Assembly: GCA_947454465.1 (NCBI GenBank)
Contig: CANGJP010000002.1
Location: 57,268-121,267, forward strand
Direction of reading: 5' to 3'
DNA from: Pseudomonadota bacterium
GTDB taxonomy: Bacteria; Pseudomonadota; Gammaproteobacteria; Steroidobacterales; Steroidobacteraceae
DNA length: 64,000 nt
The position numbers and the translations under genes were made by a program. Position 1 is the stretch's first letter; each line of letters begins with the position of its first letter. Positions 28,364-36,555 of this stretch are shown here, one piece after another. The notes below the pieces were generated by a model. It ran no database searches, had not been told where the DNA came from, and saw only the letters and a list, made by a program, of their open reading frames with translations.

Positions 28364-29295
28364 TGTGGCGCTTCATTGGTTCACGACTGCTACAAGCCAT
28401 CCCCGTGTTGTTCGTTGTGATCACGCTGACTTTTTTTCTCGTCCGCTTTGCACCCGGCGGCCCATTCTCCAGCGAAAAATCGGTAGTGCCCGAAGTTAAA
28501 CGTGCACTAGAAGCCCAGTACCATCTGGATCAACCCTTAATCGTTCAATATGGTTCGTACCTTAACGACATCGCTCACGGTAATTTTGGTCCTTCCTTCA
28601 AATATCCTGGTCGTAGCGTTAATGAATTGATAGCAGCTGGACTTCCCGCAACAGCAGAACTTGGCTTTTATGCATTGTTTGTCTCTGTCATCGTGGGCAT
28701 GGCAGCAGGCATTATCGCTGCATTAAATCAGAACACCTGGCGCGACCATGTACCTATGGCAGCTGCCATGCTAGGCATCTGTATGCCGGCATTTTTGCTT
28801 GGGCCATTAATGGTACTGGTGTTTGGCCTATGGTTGGAATGGCTACCCGTCTCCGGATGGGGAGAAGTACCTGGTGACAAAATTCTTCCAAGCCTAACCT
28901 TGGGAGCTGCCTATGCGGCCTATGTGGCTCGACTGACTCGCAGCGGAATGCTTGAAGTACTGTCTCAAGACTATATTCGCACTGCCAGAGCCAAAGGCTT
29001 ACCGGAATATGTTGTAGTTATGAAACATGCACTACGTGGCGGGGTCATCCCAGTGGTTTCATTCTTAGGGCCGGCGTTTGCAGGATTACTCAGTGGATCA
29101 TTTGTGGTTGAAACCATTTTTCAAGTTCCTGGACTTGGTCGGTTTTTTGTACAGGCTGCATTCAACCGGGACTACACATTGATTTTAGGCAGCACTGTTT
29201 TCTTTGCCGTACTCATCGTGGTGTTCAATTTACTTTCTGATGTACTGGCCGCGTGGCTCAATCCTCGGTTGCGCAATGGCCTGAGTAATCCATGA
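28363..29295 (+). CDS. oppB: Oligopeptide ABC transporter permease OppB
   Basis: This 310-residue inner-membrane permease has six membrane segments. The start WRFIGSRLLQAIPVLFVVIT and the EAA loop (LSQDYIRTARAKGLPEYVVVMKHALR, by parts) are standard for the OppB/DppB group. It overlaps oppA by one base and oppC by 4 nt, so the transporter is one tightly packed operon. Confidence 0.95.
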   Translation: MWRFIGSRLLQAIPVLFVVITLTFFLVRFAPGGPFSSEKSVVPEVKRALEAQYHLDQPLIVQYGSYLNDIAHGNFGPSFKYPGRSVNELIAAGLPATAELGFYALFVSVIVGMAAGIIAALNQNTWRDHVPMAAAMLGICMPAFLLGPLMVLVFGLWLEWLPVSGWGEVPGDKILPSLTLGAAYAAYVARLTRSGMLEVLSQDYIRTARAKGLPEYVVVMKHALRGGVIPVVSFLGPAFAGLLSGSFVVETIFQVPGLGRFFVQAAFNRDYTLILGSTVFFAVLIVVFNLLSDVLAAWLNPRLRNGLSNP

Positions 29296-30173
29296 TGAGT
29301 AGAGAATTCACCCAATACTACGAACAAGGAACATCACTCTGGCAGGATGCGTGGATCCGTCTGCGGAAAAATAGACTGGCCGTGATCGGTGGCATGCTAC
29401 TGATAATTATTACGCTATTGTGTTTACTTGCGCCAGTAGTATCCCCCTATGGCTATGAGCAACAGGATCTAGTACTCGGTGCTGCCAAACCGTCTCTGCA
29501 CCATTGGCTTGGCACTGATGTTTTCGGCCGTGATCTATTCACACGTATTTTATATGGTGGACGTATTTCACTGATGGTCGGGATGATAGCCACATTGGTT
29601 GCTTTGATCATCGGTGTGACATGGGGTGCCATTGCCGGCTATGCTGGCGGTCGTATTGATGCACTGATGATGCGCTTTGTTGATATTGTCTATGCGTTGC
29701 CATTCATGATTTTTGTGGTGCTACTGATGGTGGTATTCGGTCGCAACCTACTGCTTTTATTCATCGTCATTGGCGGAGTCGAATGGCTGACCATGGCCCG
29801 TATCGTACGAAGCCAAGTGCAAGGCCTCAAACAGCTCGAATTCATCGAAGCCGCGGTTTCACTTGGATTATCAAACTGGAATATCATTCGCCGTCACCTG
29901 ATACCTAATGCCATCGGACCGGTAATTGTCTATACCACACTGACCATTCCATCGGTGATGCTACTCGAAGCGTTTATCTCATTTTTAGGGCTGGGCATTC
30001 AGCCCCCCCAATCGTCATGGGGTTCATTGATCGCCGATGGTGTTGATACTATGGAAGAGTTCCCTTGGTTATTGATCTTCCCTGGATTAATGCTCAGTCT
30101 CAGCTTGTTTGCACTCAATTTTCTTGGTGATGGCCTGCGTGATGCACTTGATGTGCGTACATCAAAGGACTAA
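29292..30173 (+). CDS. oppC: Oligopeptide ABC transporter permease OppC
   Basis: This 293-residue second permease has the N-terminal OppC/DppC region (WQDAWIRLRKNRLAVIGGML), the HWLGTDVFGRDLFTRILYGGR signature, and the EAA loop around EFIEAAVSLGLSNWNIIRRHLIPN. Its ATGATG start overlaps the oppB stop. The ATPase gene follows after 2 nt. Confidence 0.95.
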   Translation: MMSREFTQYYEQGTSLWQDAWIRLRKNRLAVIGGMLLIIITLLCLLAPVVSPYGYEQQDLVLGAAKPSLHHWLGTDVFGRDLFTRILYGGRISLMVGMIATLVALIIGVTWGAIAGYAGGRIDALMMRFVDIVYALPFMIFVVLLMVVFGRNLLLLFIVIGGVEWLTMARIVRSQVQGLKQLEFIEAAVSLGLSNWNIIRRHLIPNAIGPVIVYTTLTIPSVMLLEAFISFLGLGIQPPQSSWGSLIADGVDTMEEFPWLLIFPGLMLSLSLFALNFLGDGLRDALDVRTSKD

Positions 30174-30175
30174 TC

Positions 30176-31777
30176 ATGCCTCTACTTGAAGTCAACCATC
30201 TCAGCGTCAGTTTCCATACTCGTCACGGCGTGGTCAAGGCGGTTAACAATATTAGTTTTAGCCTAGAACCAGGACAAACCTTGGGTATCGTCGGTGAATC
30301 TGGCTCTGGTAAATCTGTCTGCTGCTATGCACTACTCGGCCTACTCCCTTCTCCACCTGCGCGCATTGATTCTGGTAGTGCTCTATTTTCTGACACGAAT
30401 TTGCTGAACTGCTCTGAATCAGAACTACGTCTTATTCGAGGCAATAAAATCGCAATGATCTTTCAAGACCCAATGACCAGCCTAAATCCATTTATGCGCA
30501 TTGGTGAACAAATGATCGAACCCCTCATGTATCACCGCAAGATAAGTCATCGTGATGCGCGCGCTCATGCGATCGCATTACTTGAAGAAGTAGGCATTCG
30601 AAATCCCACCTACACCATCGACAGTTACCCCCATGAATTTTCAGGCGGAATGCGACAACGCGTCATGATTGCCATGGCACTGATCGCTGAACCGCAGTTA
30701 TTAATCGCGGACGAACCCACTACAGCACTGGATGTGACTGTACAACGTCAGATCTTGGAGCTGATCAATGAATTACGCCGTAAGCATAATCTAGCTGTTA
30801 TTTTCATCAGCCATGACCTGGGCGTCATTGCCGATATTGCTGATCAAGTGCTTGTGATGAAAGCTGGATACAAAGTTGAACAGGGTTCAGTCCACTCTTT
30901 ATTCACTAATCCTAGTGATGGCTATACGAAACAGTTATTGGCAGCCATTCCTCGCGGCAGCAAGTCGGTACCTGATCGCTCTACAGATTCAACCCTACTG
31001 CAAGTCCAGAACTTAACAACTCGGTTCAAACTTTACGATCGCGGTCAGCGGAATGAATTTATTGCTGTTGATAACGTCGGTTTCTCGCTCTACCGTGGGG
31101 AAGTACTCGGTTTGGTCGGTGAGTCGGGCTCCGGTAAATCGACCTTAGGACGTAGCCTATTAAATCTAATCCCTCCAAGCAGCGGTTCCATTGTTTTTGA
31201 TGGGGATCAAATAGTTGGTAAAAATTCCAATCAGATGAAACCATGGCGACGACGCATGCAAATGATCTTTCAGGATCCATACGCGTCCTTGAATCCACGC
31301 ATGACCATTTATGACACACTGGCTGAGCCTCTTATTTTGCACGGTCTTGCCAGCAAACAGAGCGTCGAAATGCAGGTATTAAAACTTATGGACGATGTAG
31401 GATTAGCGCGCGCTTATATTCGTAAGTACCCTCATGAATTCTCCGGCGGTCAGCGACAACGTATAGCCATTGGTAGAGCTATCGCCACCAAACCTGAATT
31501 TGTCATTGCAGACGAGCCCGTTTCAGCACTTGATGTCACCATTCAAAAGCAGATTCTAGAGCTCCTACTGTTTCTGGTTGAACGGCATAATCTGAGCATG
31601 CTGTTCATCTCCCATGACCTGGCTGTGGTGCGTTTTCTTTGCGATCGAATTATGGTCATGCAACATGGCAGAATAGTCGAAACCGCCGCCACAGAAACAA
31701 TGTGGTCATCACCACATCACGACTACACACGTAAGCTGCTATCAAGCACAGCTTCACCATTGATTTTAAATCAATAA
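30176..31777 (+). CDS. Fused oligopeptide transporter ATPase (OppD-OppF)
   Basis: This 533-residue protein joins two complete ABC ATPase domains that are separate in the classical Opp system. Walker A reads GESGSGKS in both halves. Walker B/D-loop is LLIADEPTTALDVT in the first and VIADEPVSALDVT in the second. Signatures are FSGGMRQR and FSGGQRQR. The first domain is OppD-like and the second OppF-like, as in YejF and GsiA. Both catalytic sites look intact. It ends the opp operon, and a hairpin follows immediately. Confidence 0.95.
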   Translation: MPLLEVNHLSVSFHTRHGVVKAVNNISFSLEPGQTLGIVGESGSGKSVCCYALLGLLPSPPARIDSGSALFSDTNLLNCSESELRLIRGNKIAMIFQDPMTSLNPFMRIGEQMIEPLMYHRKISHRDARAHAIALLEEVGIRNPTYTIDSYPHEFSGGMRQRVMIAMALIAEPQLLIADEPTTALDVTVQRQILELINELRRKHNLAVIFISHDLGVIADIADQVLVMKAGYKVEQGSVHSLFTNPSDGYTKQLLAAIPRGSKSVPDRSTDSTLLQVQNLTTRFKLYDRGQRNEFIAVDNVGFSLYRGEVLGLVGESGSGKSTLGRSLLNLIPPSSGSIVFDGDQIVGKNSNQMKPWRRRMQMIFQDPYASLNPRMTIYDTLAEPLILHGLASKQSVEMQVLKLMDDVGLARAYIRKYPHEFSGGQRQRIAIGRAIATKPEFVIADEPVSALDVTIQKQILELLLFLVERHNLSMLFISHDLAVVRFLCDRIMVMQHGRIVETAATETMWSSPHHDYTRKLLSSTASPLILNQ

Positions 31778-31805
31778 GATATACACCTCAGTCACGGTGT
31801 ATCTT
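31776..31805. terminator. Hairpin between convergent genes
   Basis: ATACACC/GGTGTAT form a 7-bp stem with an 8-nt loop; flanking AAG/CTT could extend it past a bulge. It straddles the stop codon of the minus-strand membrane protein and directly follows the opp operon. T-runs are poor on both sides, so termination is only suggested. Confidence 0.35.
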
Positions 31806-32174
31806 GAATTGCACTTTCAAACCGCCTGCCAATGCGGACGCTACCGCGGAGCAAAAACTGACAATCAACGATGCCCACACTGCTGTAGTAAATCGATCAA
31901 TAGTGAATCCATCCACTAAATTAGCCACTAGAGACAACATTGCTGCATTCACCACGAGCAAAAACAATCCAAGTGTCACCACGGTAATGGGTAAAGTAAA
32001 AATCAGTACAAGAGGGCGAACTACTGCATTCATTACCCCAAGCAGTAACGCAGCCATCACTAAAGTTTGAGCATCATCAAAATGCAAGCCATCCAACATC
32101 CCGGTCGCTAACCATAGGCCTAATGCAGCAAATGCAGACCGAAGGCAGAAATCTAAAATCGTCTTGTACTGCAT
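31788..32174 (-). CDS. Phage_holin_4_2 family membrane protein
   Basis: This 128-residue protein has four hydrophobic segments and the motif VMAALLLGVMNAVVRPLVL typical of the YvlD/holin-4_2 family, which is chromosomal and not a phage lysis gene. I start at MQYKTILDF (32174) because GAGG precedes it and its ATG shares a base with the ctaA stop (TAATG). It is therefore translationally coupled to the haem A synthase gene. The function of the family is unknown. Confidence 0.85.
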   Translation of the reverse strand: MQYKTILDFCLRSAFAALGLWLATGMLDGLHFDDAQTLVMAALLLGVMNAVVRPLVLIFTLPITVVTLGLFLLVVNAAMLSLVANLVDGFTIDRFTTAVWASLIVSFCSAVASALAGGLKVQFKIHRD

Positions 32175-33184
32175 TAATAACCTCGACGTACCCATACCAG
32201 ACGGTTAAGTCGAACAACACACAACAACAGCAAAGCCGCTACTCCGTTGTGTGCAGTAGCCAACCAAAGCGGAAAGCCTTTAATCACCATCAACGGACCT
32301 AATAGGAGCTGAATAATCAGAACCATGCCCATTGCCAGTCCAGTAAATTGAACTGCGCGAGTTTGTGCGCGCGTCCATGCGGTAAAAGCTAACCAACCCA
32401 GCACGATGGCCGTAGTCAAGGCACCTAATCGATGCACAAAATGAATCGCCACGCGTGCTGGGTGGTCGAGAACTCCACCTTCATAATCGATACCCAGTCC
32501 ACGCCACAACACGAATGCATCGCGAGTATCCATGTCTGGCCAAAATGAAGCCTGGCAGGTGGGAAAATCGGGGCATGAAACCGCAGCATAGTTAGTACTG
32601 GTCCATCCACCTAAAAATATCTGCAGCGCCACTACAACCAGACCAATGAGTGCAAAGGCTCTGATGTTACGTTCTGCAGTCGGTCGGGTACTGCGATCTA
32701 CACGCATACTCTGCCAGGCCAGTAACGACATGGTGCTCAGTCCACCAATCAAATGCGAAACAACAACCAGGGGCTTAAGTAACAAGGTCACCGTCCACAT
32801 TCCTAGCATTCCTTGGAACAGCACTAACGGTACTAATAATAAGGGTATCTTCACTGGCTGATTCGGATCATGTCGATTCCAATACGCGATTAGACCCAAT
32901 GCCACAATCACTAGTCCCAATGTGCTGGCAAAATACCGATGAATCATCTCTTTTACCGCTTTGGCATATTCAAACTTTCTGTTCGGATACAGACCTTGTG
33001 CGATATCTAAATTTTGCTCGGCTGCACCTGCTGAAATGTGCCCATAACATCCCGGCCAATCTGGACAGCCTAACCCAGCATCATTCAACCTTACCCAAGC
33101 ACCTAGCACGACCACGCACAATGCCAGTAATGCTCCGAACATACTTAGACGACGGAATAACAGGAGACGATCAGCGGGCTTCAT
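32174..33184 (-). CDS. ctaA: Haem A synthase (COX15/CtaA)
   Basis: CtaA converts haem O to haem A for aa3-type oxidases. The 336-residue protein has about eight membrane segments in two four-helix halves. Haem-ligating histidines lie in EMIHRYFASTLG and VSHLIGGLS in the first half, and IHFVHRLGALTTAI and LATAHNGVAALL in the second. The periplasmic cysteine pair in VSCPDFPTC is present. cyoE, whose product supplies its substrate, is 18 kb away. The gene ends in an overlap with the holin-family gene. Confidence 0.95.
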   Translation of the reverse strand: MKPADRLLLFRRLSMFGALLALCVVVLGAWVRLNDAGLGCPDWPGCYGHISAGAAEQNLDIAQGLYPNRKFEYAKAVKEMIHRYFASTLGLVIVALGLIAYWNRHDPNQPVKIPLLLVPLVLFQGMLGMWTVTLLLKPLVVVSHLIGGLSTMSLLAWQSMRVDRSTRPTAERNIRAFALIGLVVVALQIFLGGWTSTNYAAVSCPDFPTCQASFWPDMDTRDAFVLWRGLGIDYEGGVLDHPARVAIHFVHRLGALTTAIVLGWLAFTAWTRAQTRAVQFTGLAMGMVLIIQLLLGPLMVIKGFPLWLATAHNGVAALLLLCVVRLNRLVWVRRGY

Positions 33185-33215
33185 CGAATAGACTCCCCAT
33201 TAACCAAATACGGTC

Positions 33216-33836
33216 TTAACCGATGTGTGACAGACTAAGTAACTTTTTAAGATCTTGATAAATATTACGTGGGTCAGTATCGGGAATATAAGCCATCATC
33301 AAATTTCCCAAGGGATCCACAATATAAATTTTTCCTGACTTTAATGCCGGTACACCCTTATCATCCGGAAATACTTCAAGCAGTTGATGTCCAGCAGCAG
33401 CATCAATATTAACCTTCATTAAATCCGTGTGTTGAGCTAAAAAAAACGCTGGATCAGTAATGTTTCCTGCATATAAAAACACCCGCTTGATCCGCGTCAT
33501 ATCTTTACCTAATAACTGAAAAGCTTGTCTCATGCTGAACAATGCATCTCGACATGGCTGATCACAGGATCCGTCGCCTAGATACACTAAACTCCAGTCT
33601 CCTCTGAGGAATCGATCGTTAGTTATTTCACCTTCAGAGGTCAACAACTTAACTAATGGCAATGAAATGGCAGGATTGATCAAATCACCTTTATTCGTCG
33701 TACCGCTTGGACGCCAATTACTTCCGTAATAAACAGCAAATGCCAACACCAACGGTAAAAAAAATAGACCCAGGACAATAAAGAAGGGTCGGCGGTTACG
33801 CTCAGTTACGCCTGTCTCGATAGATAAATTATTCAT
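33216..33836 (-). CDS. SCO-like thioredoxin-fold membrane protein
   Basis: This protein of about 206 residues has one N-terminal membrane anchor (FFIVLGLFFLPLVLAFAVYYG) and a thioredoxin-like domain with CDQPC. That is a CxxxC pair in the position of the SCO1/SenC copper site (LVYLGDGSCDQPCRDAL). The distal histidine of true SCO1 is not clear, so copper delivery to CuA is only a reasonable inference from its place between surf1 and ctaA. The ORF begins at 33854. I prefer the ATG at 33836, which follows the surf1 stop by one base. Confidence 0.75.
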   Translation of the reverse strand: MNNLSIETGVTERNRRPFFIVLGLFFLPLVLAFAVYYGSNWRPSGTTNKGDLINPAISLPLVKLLTSEGEITNDRFLRGDWSLVYLGDGSCDQPCRDALFSMRQAFQLLGKDMTRIKRVFLYAGNITDPAFFLAQHTDLMKVNIDAAAGHQLLEVFPDDKGVPALKSGKIYIVDPLGNLMMAYIPDTDPRNIYQDLKKLLSLSHIG

Positions 33837-33837
33837 C

Positions 33838-34593
33838 TCACTTAACCACATCAATTCGTTTCAAGTTAACAACTATATAGATAATCAGTAGGGTTAAGGC
33901 CAATCCAAACCATTGTACTGCGTAGCCAACGTGTCGCTCTGGGGTAAAGCCCAAATCAATAGACCAAAACCTTGAATACCCCTCTGCCTGATCAGGATCG
34001 AGCAATATTATTCGAGCAAACAGAAGGTCACCATAAATTGCTCTGAGCTCTTGTACCTTTGGGTAGTTTAATACTTGAGGCCACACTCCGTTCTTGATTC
34101 CTGCATCACCAGCGCGTACGCCAGGCTGTGGCAGATTATCAATTAATCCCCTAATTTCTCGTAATTGCGAGCCTACGTTAACGATCGGTAATTGCTTACG
34201 ATCCGTCGCCCCACCAACCCACCCGCGATCAACAAGAACAAGCGCCGTATTGCCTTGATCGTCTACAACAAAAGGAGTTAACACTCTATACCCGGGTTGA
34301 CCAGGTCGTGACGGATCCGTTGAAGGCATATTATCCAGAAAAATCTGTCGAGTATCATCGTAGTACCCTTTGACACTGACATGCTGATATCGCGGCAAGC
34401 GCTCAAATCCCTCTGATTGAATGTTTACCAGCTGTTGTTTGCCCTGCTGAGCCTGAACCATTAGCGCACGCTTTTGCTCTGCTCGCTGTAGCTGCCACCA
34501 GCCTAGACTGACTAACCCAGGTAATAGTGCCAACGTTATTAGGGTGGCAGCCCAGCTCGGTGCAAACACATAACTGCAGATTCGAAGGTTCAA
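33838..34593 (-). CDS. SURF1-family oxidase assembly protein
   Basis: SURF1 (Shy1) helps insert haem A into subunit I. The 251-residue protein has the typical two flanking membrane helices. The N-terminal family block is LGWWQLQRAEQKR, internal blocks include GYRVLTPFVVDDQG and LVLVDRGWV, and the second helix YAVQWFGLALTLLIIYIVVN is near the end. It is divergent from the small DUF2909 gene and begins a surf1-SCO-like-ctaA-holin run. Confidence 0.93.
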   Translation of the reverse strand: MNLRICSYVFAPSWAATLITLALLPGLVSLGWWQLQRAEQKRALMVQAQQGKQQLVNIQSEGFERLPRYQHVSVKGYYDDTRQIFLDNMPSTDPSRPGQPGYRVLTPFVVDDQGNTALVLVDRGWVGGATDRKQLPIVNVGSQLREIRGLIDNLPQPGVRAGDAGIKNGVWPQVLNYPKVQELRAIYGDLLFARIILLDPDQAEGYSRFWSIDLGFTPERHVGYAVQWFGLALTLLIIYIVVNLKRIDVVK

Positions 34594-34650
34594 GATATAC
34601 TGCTCTACATTGTTTTATCTATTTCTCACGTTCTGATCCAACCACCTACC

Positions 34651-34857
34651 ATGATCAAAATCCTCATTATCCTCTGTCTCATCGGCATCATTTTCAGCCT
34701 CGGTACAGGATTGTTTCATCTAGTGAATGACAAAGGAAATTCCAAAAAGATGGCCAATGCACTCACTATCCGCGTCGCCCTCTCTGTGTCTTTATTCGTA
34801 CTGCTATTCATCGCTTGGAAACAAGGATTAATCCAGCCCCATAGCATCAGTAAGTGA
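34651..34857 (+). CDS. Twin transmembrane protein, DUF2909 family
   Basis: This 68-residue protein has two membrane helices (KILIILCLIGIIFSLGTGLF and ALSVSLFVLLFIAW) separated by a basic turn, NDKGNSKKMANALTIR, which is the DUF2909 signature. The family is found beside cytochrome oxidase assembly genes in proteobacteria, as here between surf1 and ctaE. No biochemical role is established. It is the only plus-strand gene in the oxidase locus. Confidence 0.85.
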   Translation: MIKILIILCLIGIIFSLGTGLFHLVNDKGNSKKMANALTIRVALSVSLFVLLFIAWKQGLIQPHSISK

Positions 34858-34866
34858 CTAAACAAA

Positions 34867-34896
34867 TCGGGCCAGAGTATTACTACTCCGGCCCGA
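34867..34896. terminator. Bidirectional hairpin terminator, DUF2909/ctaE
   Basis: TCGGGCCAGAGTA and TACTCCGGCCCGA pair over 13 positions with one mismatch around a TTAC loop. It lies between two convergent genes. On the minus strand it is followed by TTTGTTTAG, so it probably ends the ctaE operon; the plus-strand tail is less T-rich. Confidence 0.75.
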
Positions 34897-34922
34897 CTGA
34901 CTGTCCTTATTCTCTAATAGGC

Positions 34923-35798
34923 TCAGAGCCAGTAGACAAAAATAAACAACCCTAACCATACGACGTCTACGAAGTGCCAGTACCAAGCGACCGCTTCAAA
35001 TCCGAAATGGTTTTCAGAGCTAAAGTGGCCTTTCATGCTCCGTAACCAAATCACAGTCAGCATAATGGCCCCAATAGTGACATGCAAACCATGAAAACCA
35101 GTCAGCATAAAGAACGTCGAACCATAAATACCGCTACTTAGCTTGAGGTTCAGTTCATGATAAGCCTCAGCATATTCCGTTGACTGGAGATAAACAAACA
35201 AAAAACCCAGCAGAAAAGTTAGCGCAAGAAATAAGTTTAATATACCGCGCTTATTTTCTTTAAGTGCATGATGCGCAATCGTGAGAGTCACGCCAGAGGT
35301 CAACAAAATCATTGTGTTGACTGCAGGTAAACTGAATGCAGGAATGACTTCAAATTCGCCGCCCAATTTTGCGGGGCCGTTGCTTGGCCATCCACCAGTG
35401 AAATTTTGCCAGAGCAAGGTATTAGCAAATTTAACGCCCTGACCACTTAACCAAGGCTGAGCAATATTGCGTGCGTAATACAGCGCTCCAAAGAAGGCAG
35501 CGAAGAACATCACTTCAGAAAAGATGAACCACATCATGCCCATTCGGAAAGATCGATCTACTGCTTGATTATAGGTGCCGGCCACACTTTCATTAATGAC
35601 ATCGCGGAACCAGCCAAAGAACAGACCCAACACACACAGAATGCCAACCCAGAACATGGATGAAATGCCATTATTCAACCATTGCGATGCACCAAACATT
35701 GTAATAAACAAAGCAATGGAACCCACAATCGGCCAATGACTGGCGTGTGGAACATAGTACTTACCTGCAGAATCGTGATCATGATGCGCGTGGGCCAT
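34923..35798 (-). CDS. ctaE: Cytochrome c oxidase subunit III
   Basis: This is the seven-helix subunit III of an aa3-type oxidase. I start at MAHAHHDHDSAGKYYVPHAS (291 residues) rather than 11 codons earlier, because AGGA precedes it. Conserved blocks are MGMMWFIFSEVMFFAAFFGALYYAR (by parts), with the glutamate of subunit III, GFHGLHVTIGAI, and the C-terminal YWHFVDVVWLGLFIFVYW. It follows ctaG by about 60 nt. Confidence 0.96.
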   Translation of the reverse strand: MAHAHHDHDSAGKYYVPHASHWPIVGSIALFITMFGASQWLNNGISSMFWVGILCVLGLFFGWFRDVINESVAGTYNQAVDRSFRMGMMWFIFSEVMFFAAFFGALYYARNIAQPWLSGQGVKFANTLLWQNFTGGWPSNGPAKLGGEFEVIPAFSLPAVNTMILLTSGVTLTIAHHALKENKRGILNLFLALTFLLGFLFVYLQSTEYAEAYHELNLKLSSGIYGSTFFMLTGFHGLHVTIGAIMLTVIWLRSMKGHFSSENHFGFEAVAWYWHFVDVVWLGLFIFVYWL

Positions 35799-35861
35799 AA
35801 TTTTTCCTACTGATAACCTAATCTTTTTCAATCAACTTTAAGCAAAGGCAAGCCTTCACCT

Positions 35862-36440
35862 TCAATTCTGCAATGCACTCTTTGTCTGAGTTACATCATA
35901 GATCGCATACCCTAGCGTAACGCGATCAATATTACGTGGCAGTGACGGATCAATAAAGAACCGTACATTCAATTCTCGTTCTTGATTTGCTTCAAACTTT
36001 TGCGGTGTAAAACAGAAGCAATCGGTTTTACGAAAATACTGTGTTGCCATATTCGGAGCGACACTCGGCACTGCCTGAGCAATAACCGCTTGGTTAATCA
36101 TGTTTTTCGCAAGGAATGTCGCTTCATACAACTGACCAGGATGAACCTTAATCTCCGTCTGCTCTGGTGCAAATTCCCATGCTCCTAAAGTAGGCACAGA
36201 AGACAAAAATTCGACAGTAACCCATCGAGCCATGTCCACCCGTTCTGCTGCGTGGGCGGCCACCAGCAGTTCTTTTTTACTACCGTAACCGGTTACCGAA
36301 CACAGCACGTCATACAGCGGAACCAGTGCCCAACCAAAAGCGAACGCACCAACAACAAACCACCACAGTTTACGAGTCAAACTGCGGTTTGCTTGTTGAT
36401 GAGGTCCACTCGGTTGGAGCGACTCAGCCACGCGCACCAC
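35862..36440 (-). CDS. ctaG: Cytochrome c oxidase assembly protein CtaG/Cox11
   Basis: Cox11 inserts copper into the CuB site of subunit I. The 192-residue protein has one N-terminal anchor followed by the periplasmic domain. The copper-binding motif is CFCFTPQKF, the key signature. The membrane segment VPLYDVLCSVTGYG is also conserved. Its start overlaps the end of the 40-residue assembly gene by 17 nt in another frame. Confidence 0.96.
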   Translation of the reverse strand: MVRVAESLQPSGPHQQANRSLTRKLWWFVVGAFAFGWALVPLYDVLCSVTGYGSKKELLVAAHAAERVDMARWVTVEFLSSVPTLGAWEFAPEQTEIKVHPGQLYEATFLAKNMINQAVIAQAVPSVAPNMATQYFRKTDCFCFTPQKFEANQERELNVRFFIDPSLPRNIDRVTLGYAIYDVTQTKSALQN

Positions 36441-36546
36441 TCACGCTCAAGGCGATAAAACCAAGGTAAAATGCCAGCGCAAGTATAATCAACCAGAGGG
36501 TCGTACGTCTGATCCGACGCGCACGAGCTAACTGCTCTTCACTCAT
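36424..36546 (-). CDS. Small oxidase assembly membrane protein (40 residues)
   Basis: This gene is below the ORF-track cut-off. Translating the minus strand from the ATG at 36546 gives a protein starting MSEEQLARARRIRRTTLWL, continuing through one membrane helix (LIILALAFYLGFIALSV) and ending SGARG. It starts 9 nt after the ctaD stop and overlaps ctaG by 17 nt. Tiny single-helix proteins with a basic N-terminus between ctaD and ctaG are annotated in other proteobacteria as cytochrome oxidase small assembly proteins. The call rests on position, size and topology. Confidence 0.8.
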   Translation of the reverse strand: MSEEQLARARRIRRTTLWLIILALAFYLGFIALSVSGARG

Positions 36547-36555
36547 CGCTGTCAC

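Noticed and set aside
31788-32174. Prophage remnant suggested by the name of the holin-4_2 family
   Set aside because: The gene is coupled to ctaA, no other phage genes are near, and this family is common on chromosomes as an ordinary membrane protein.
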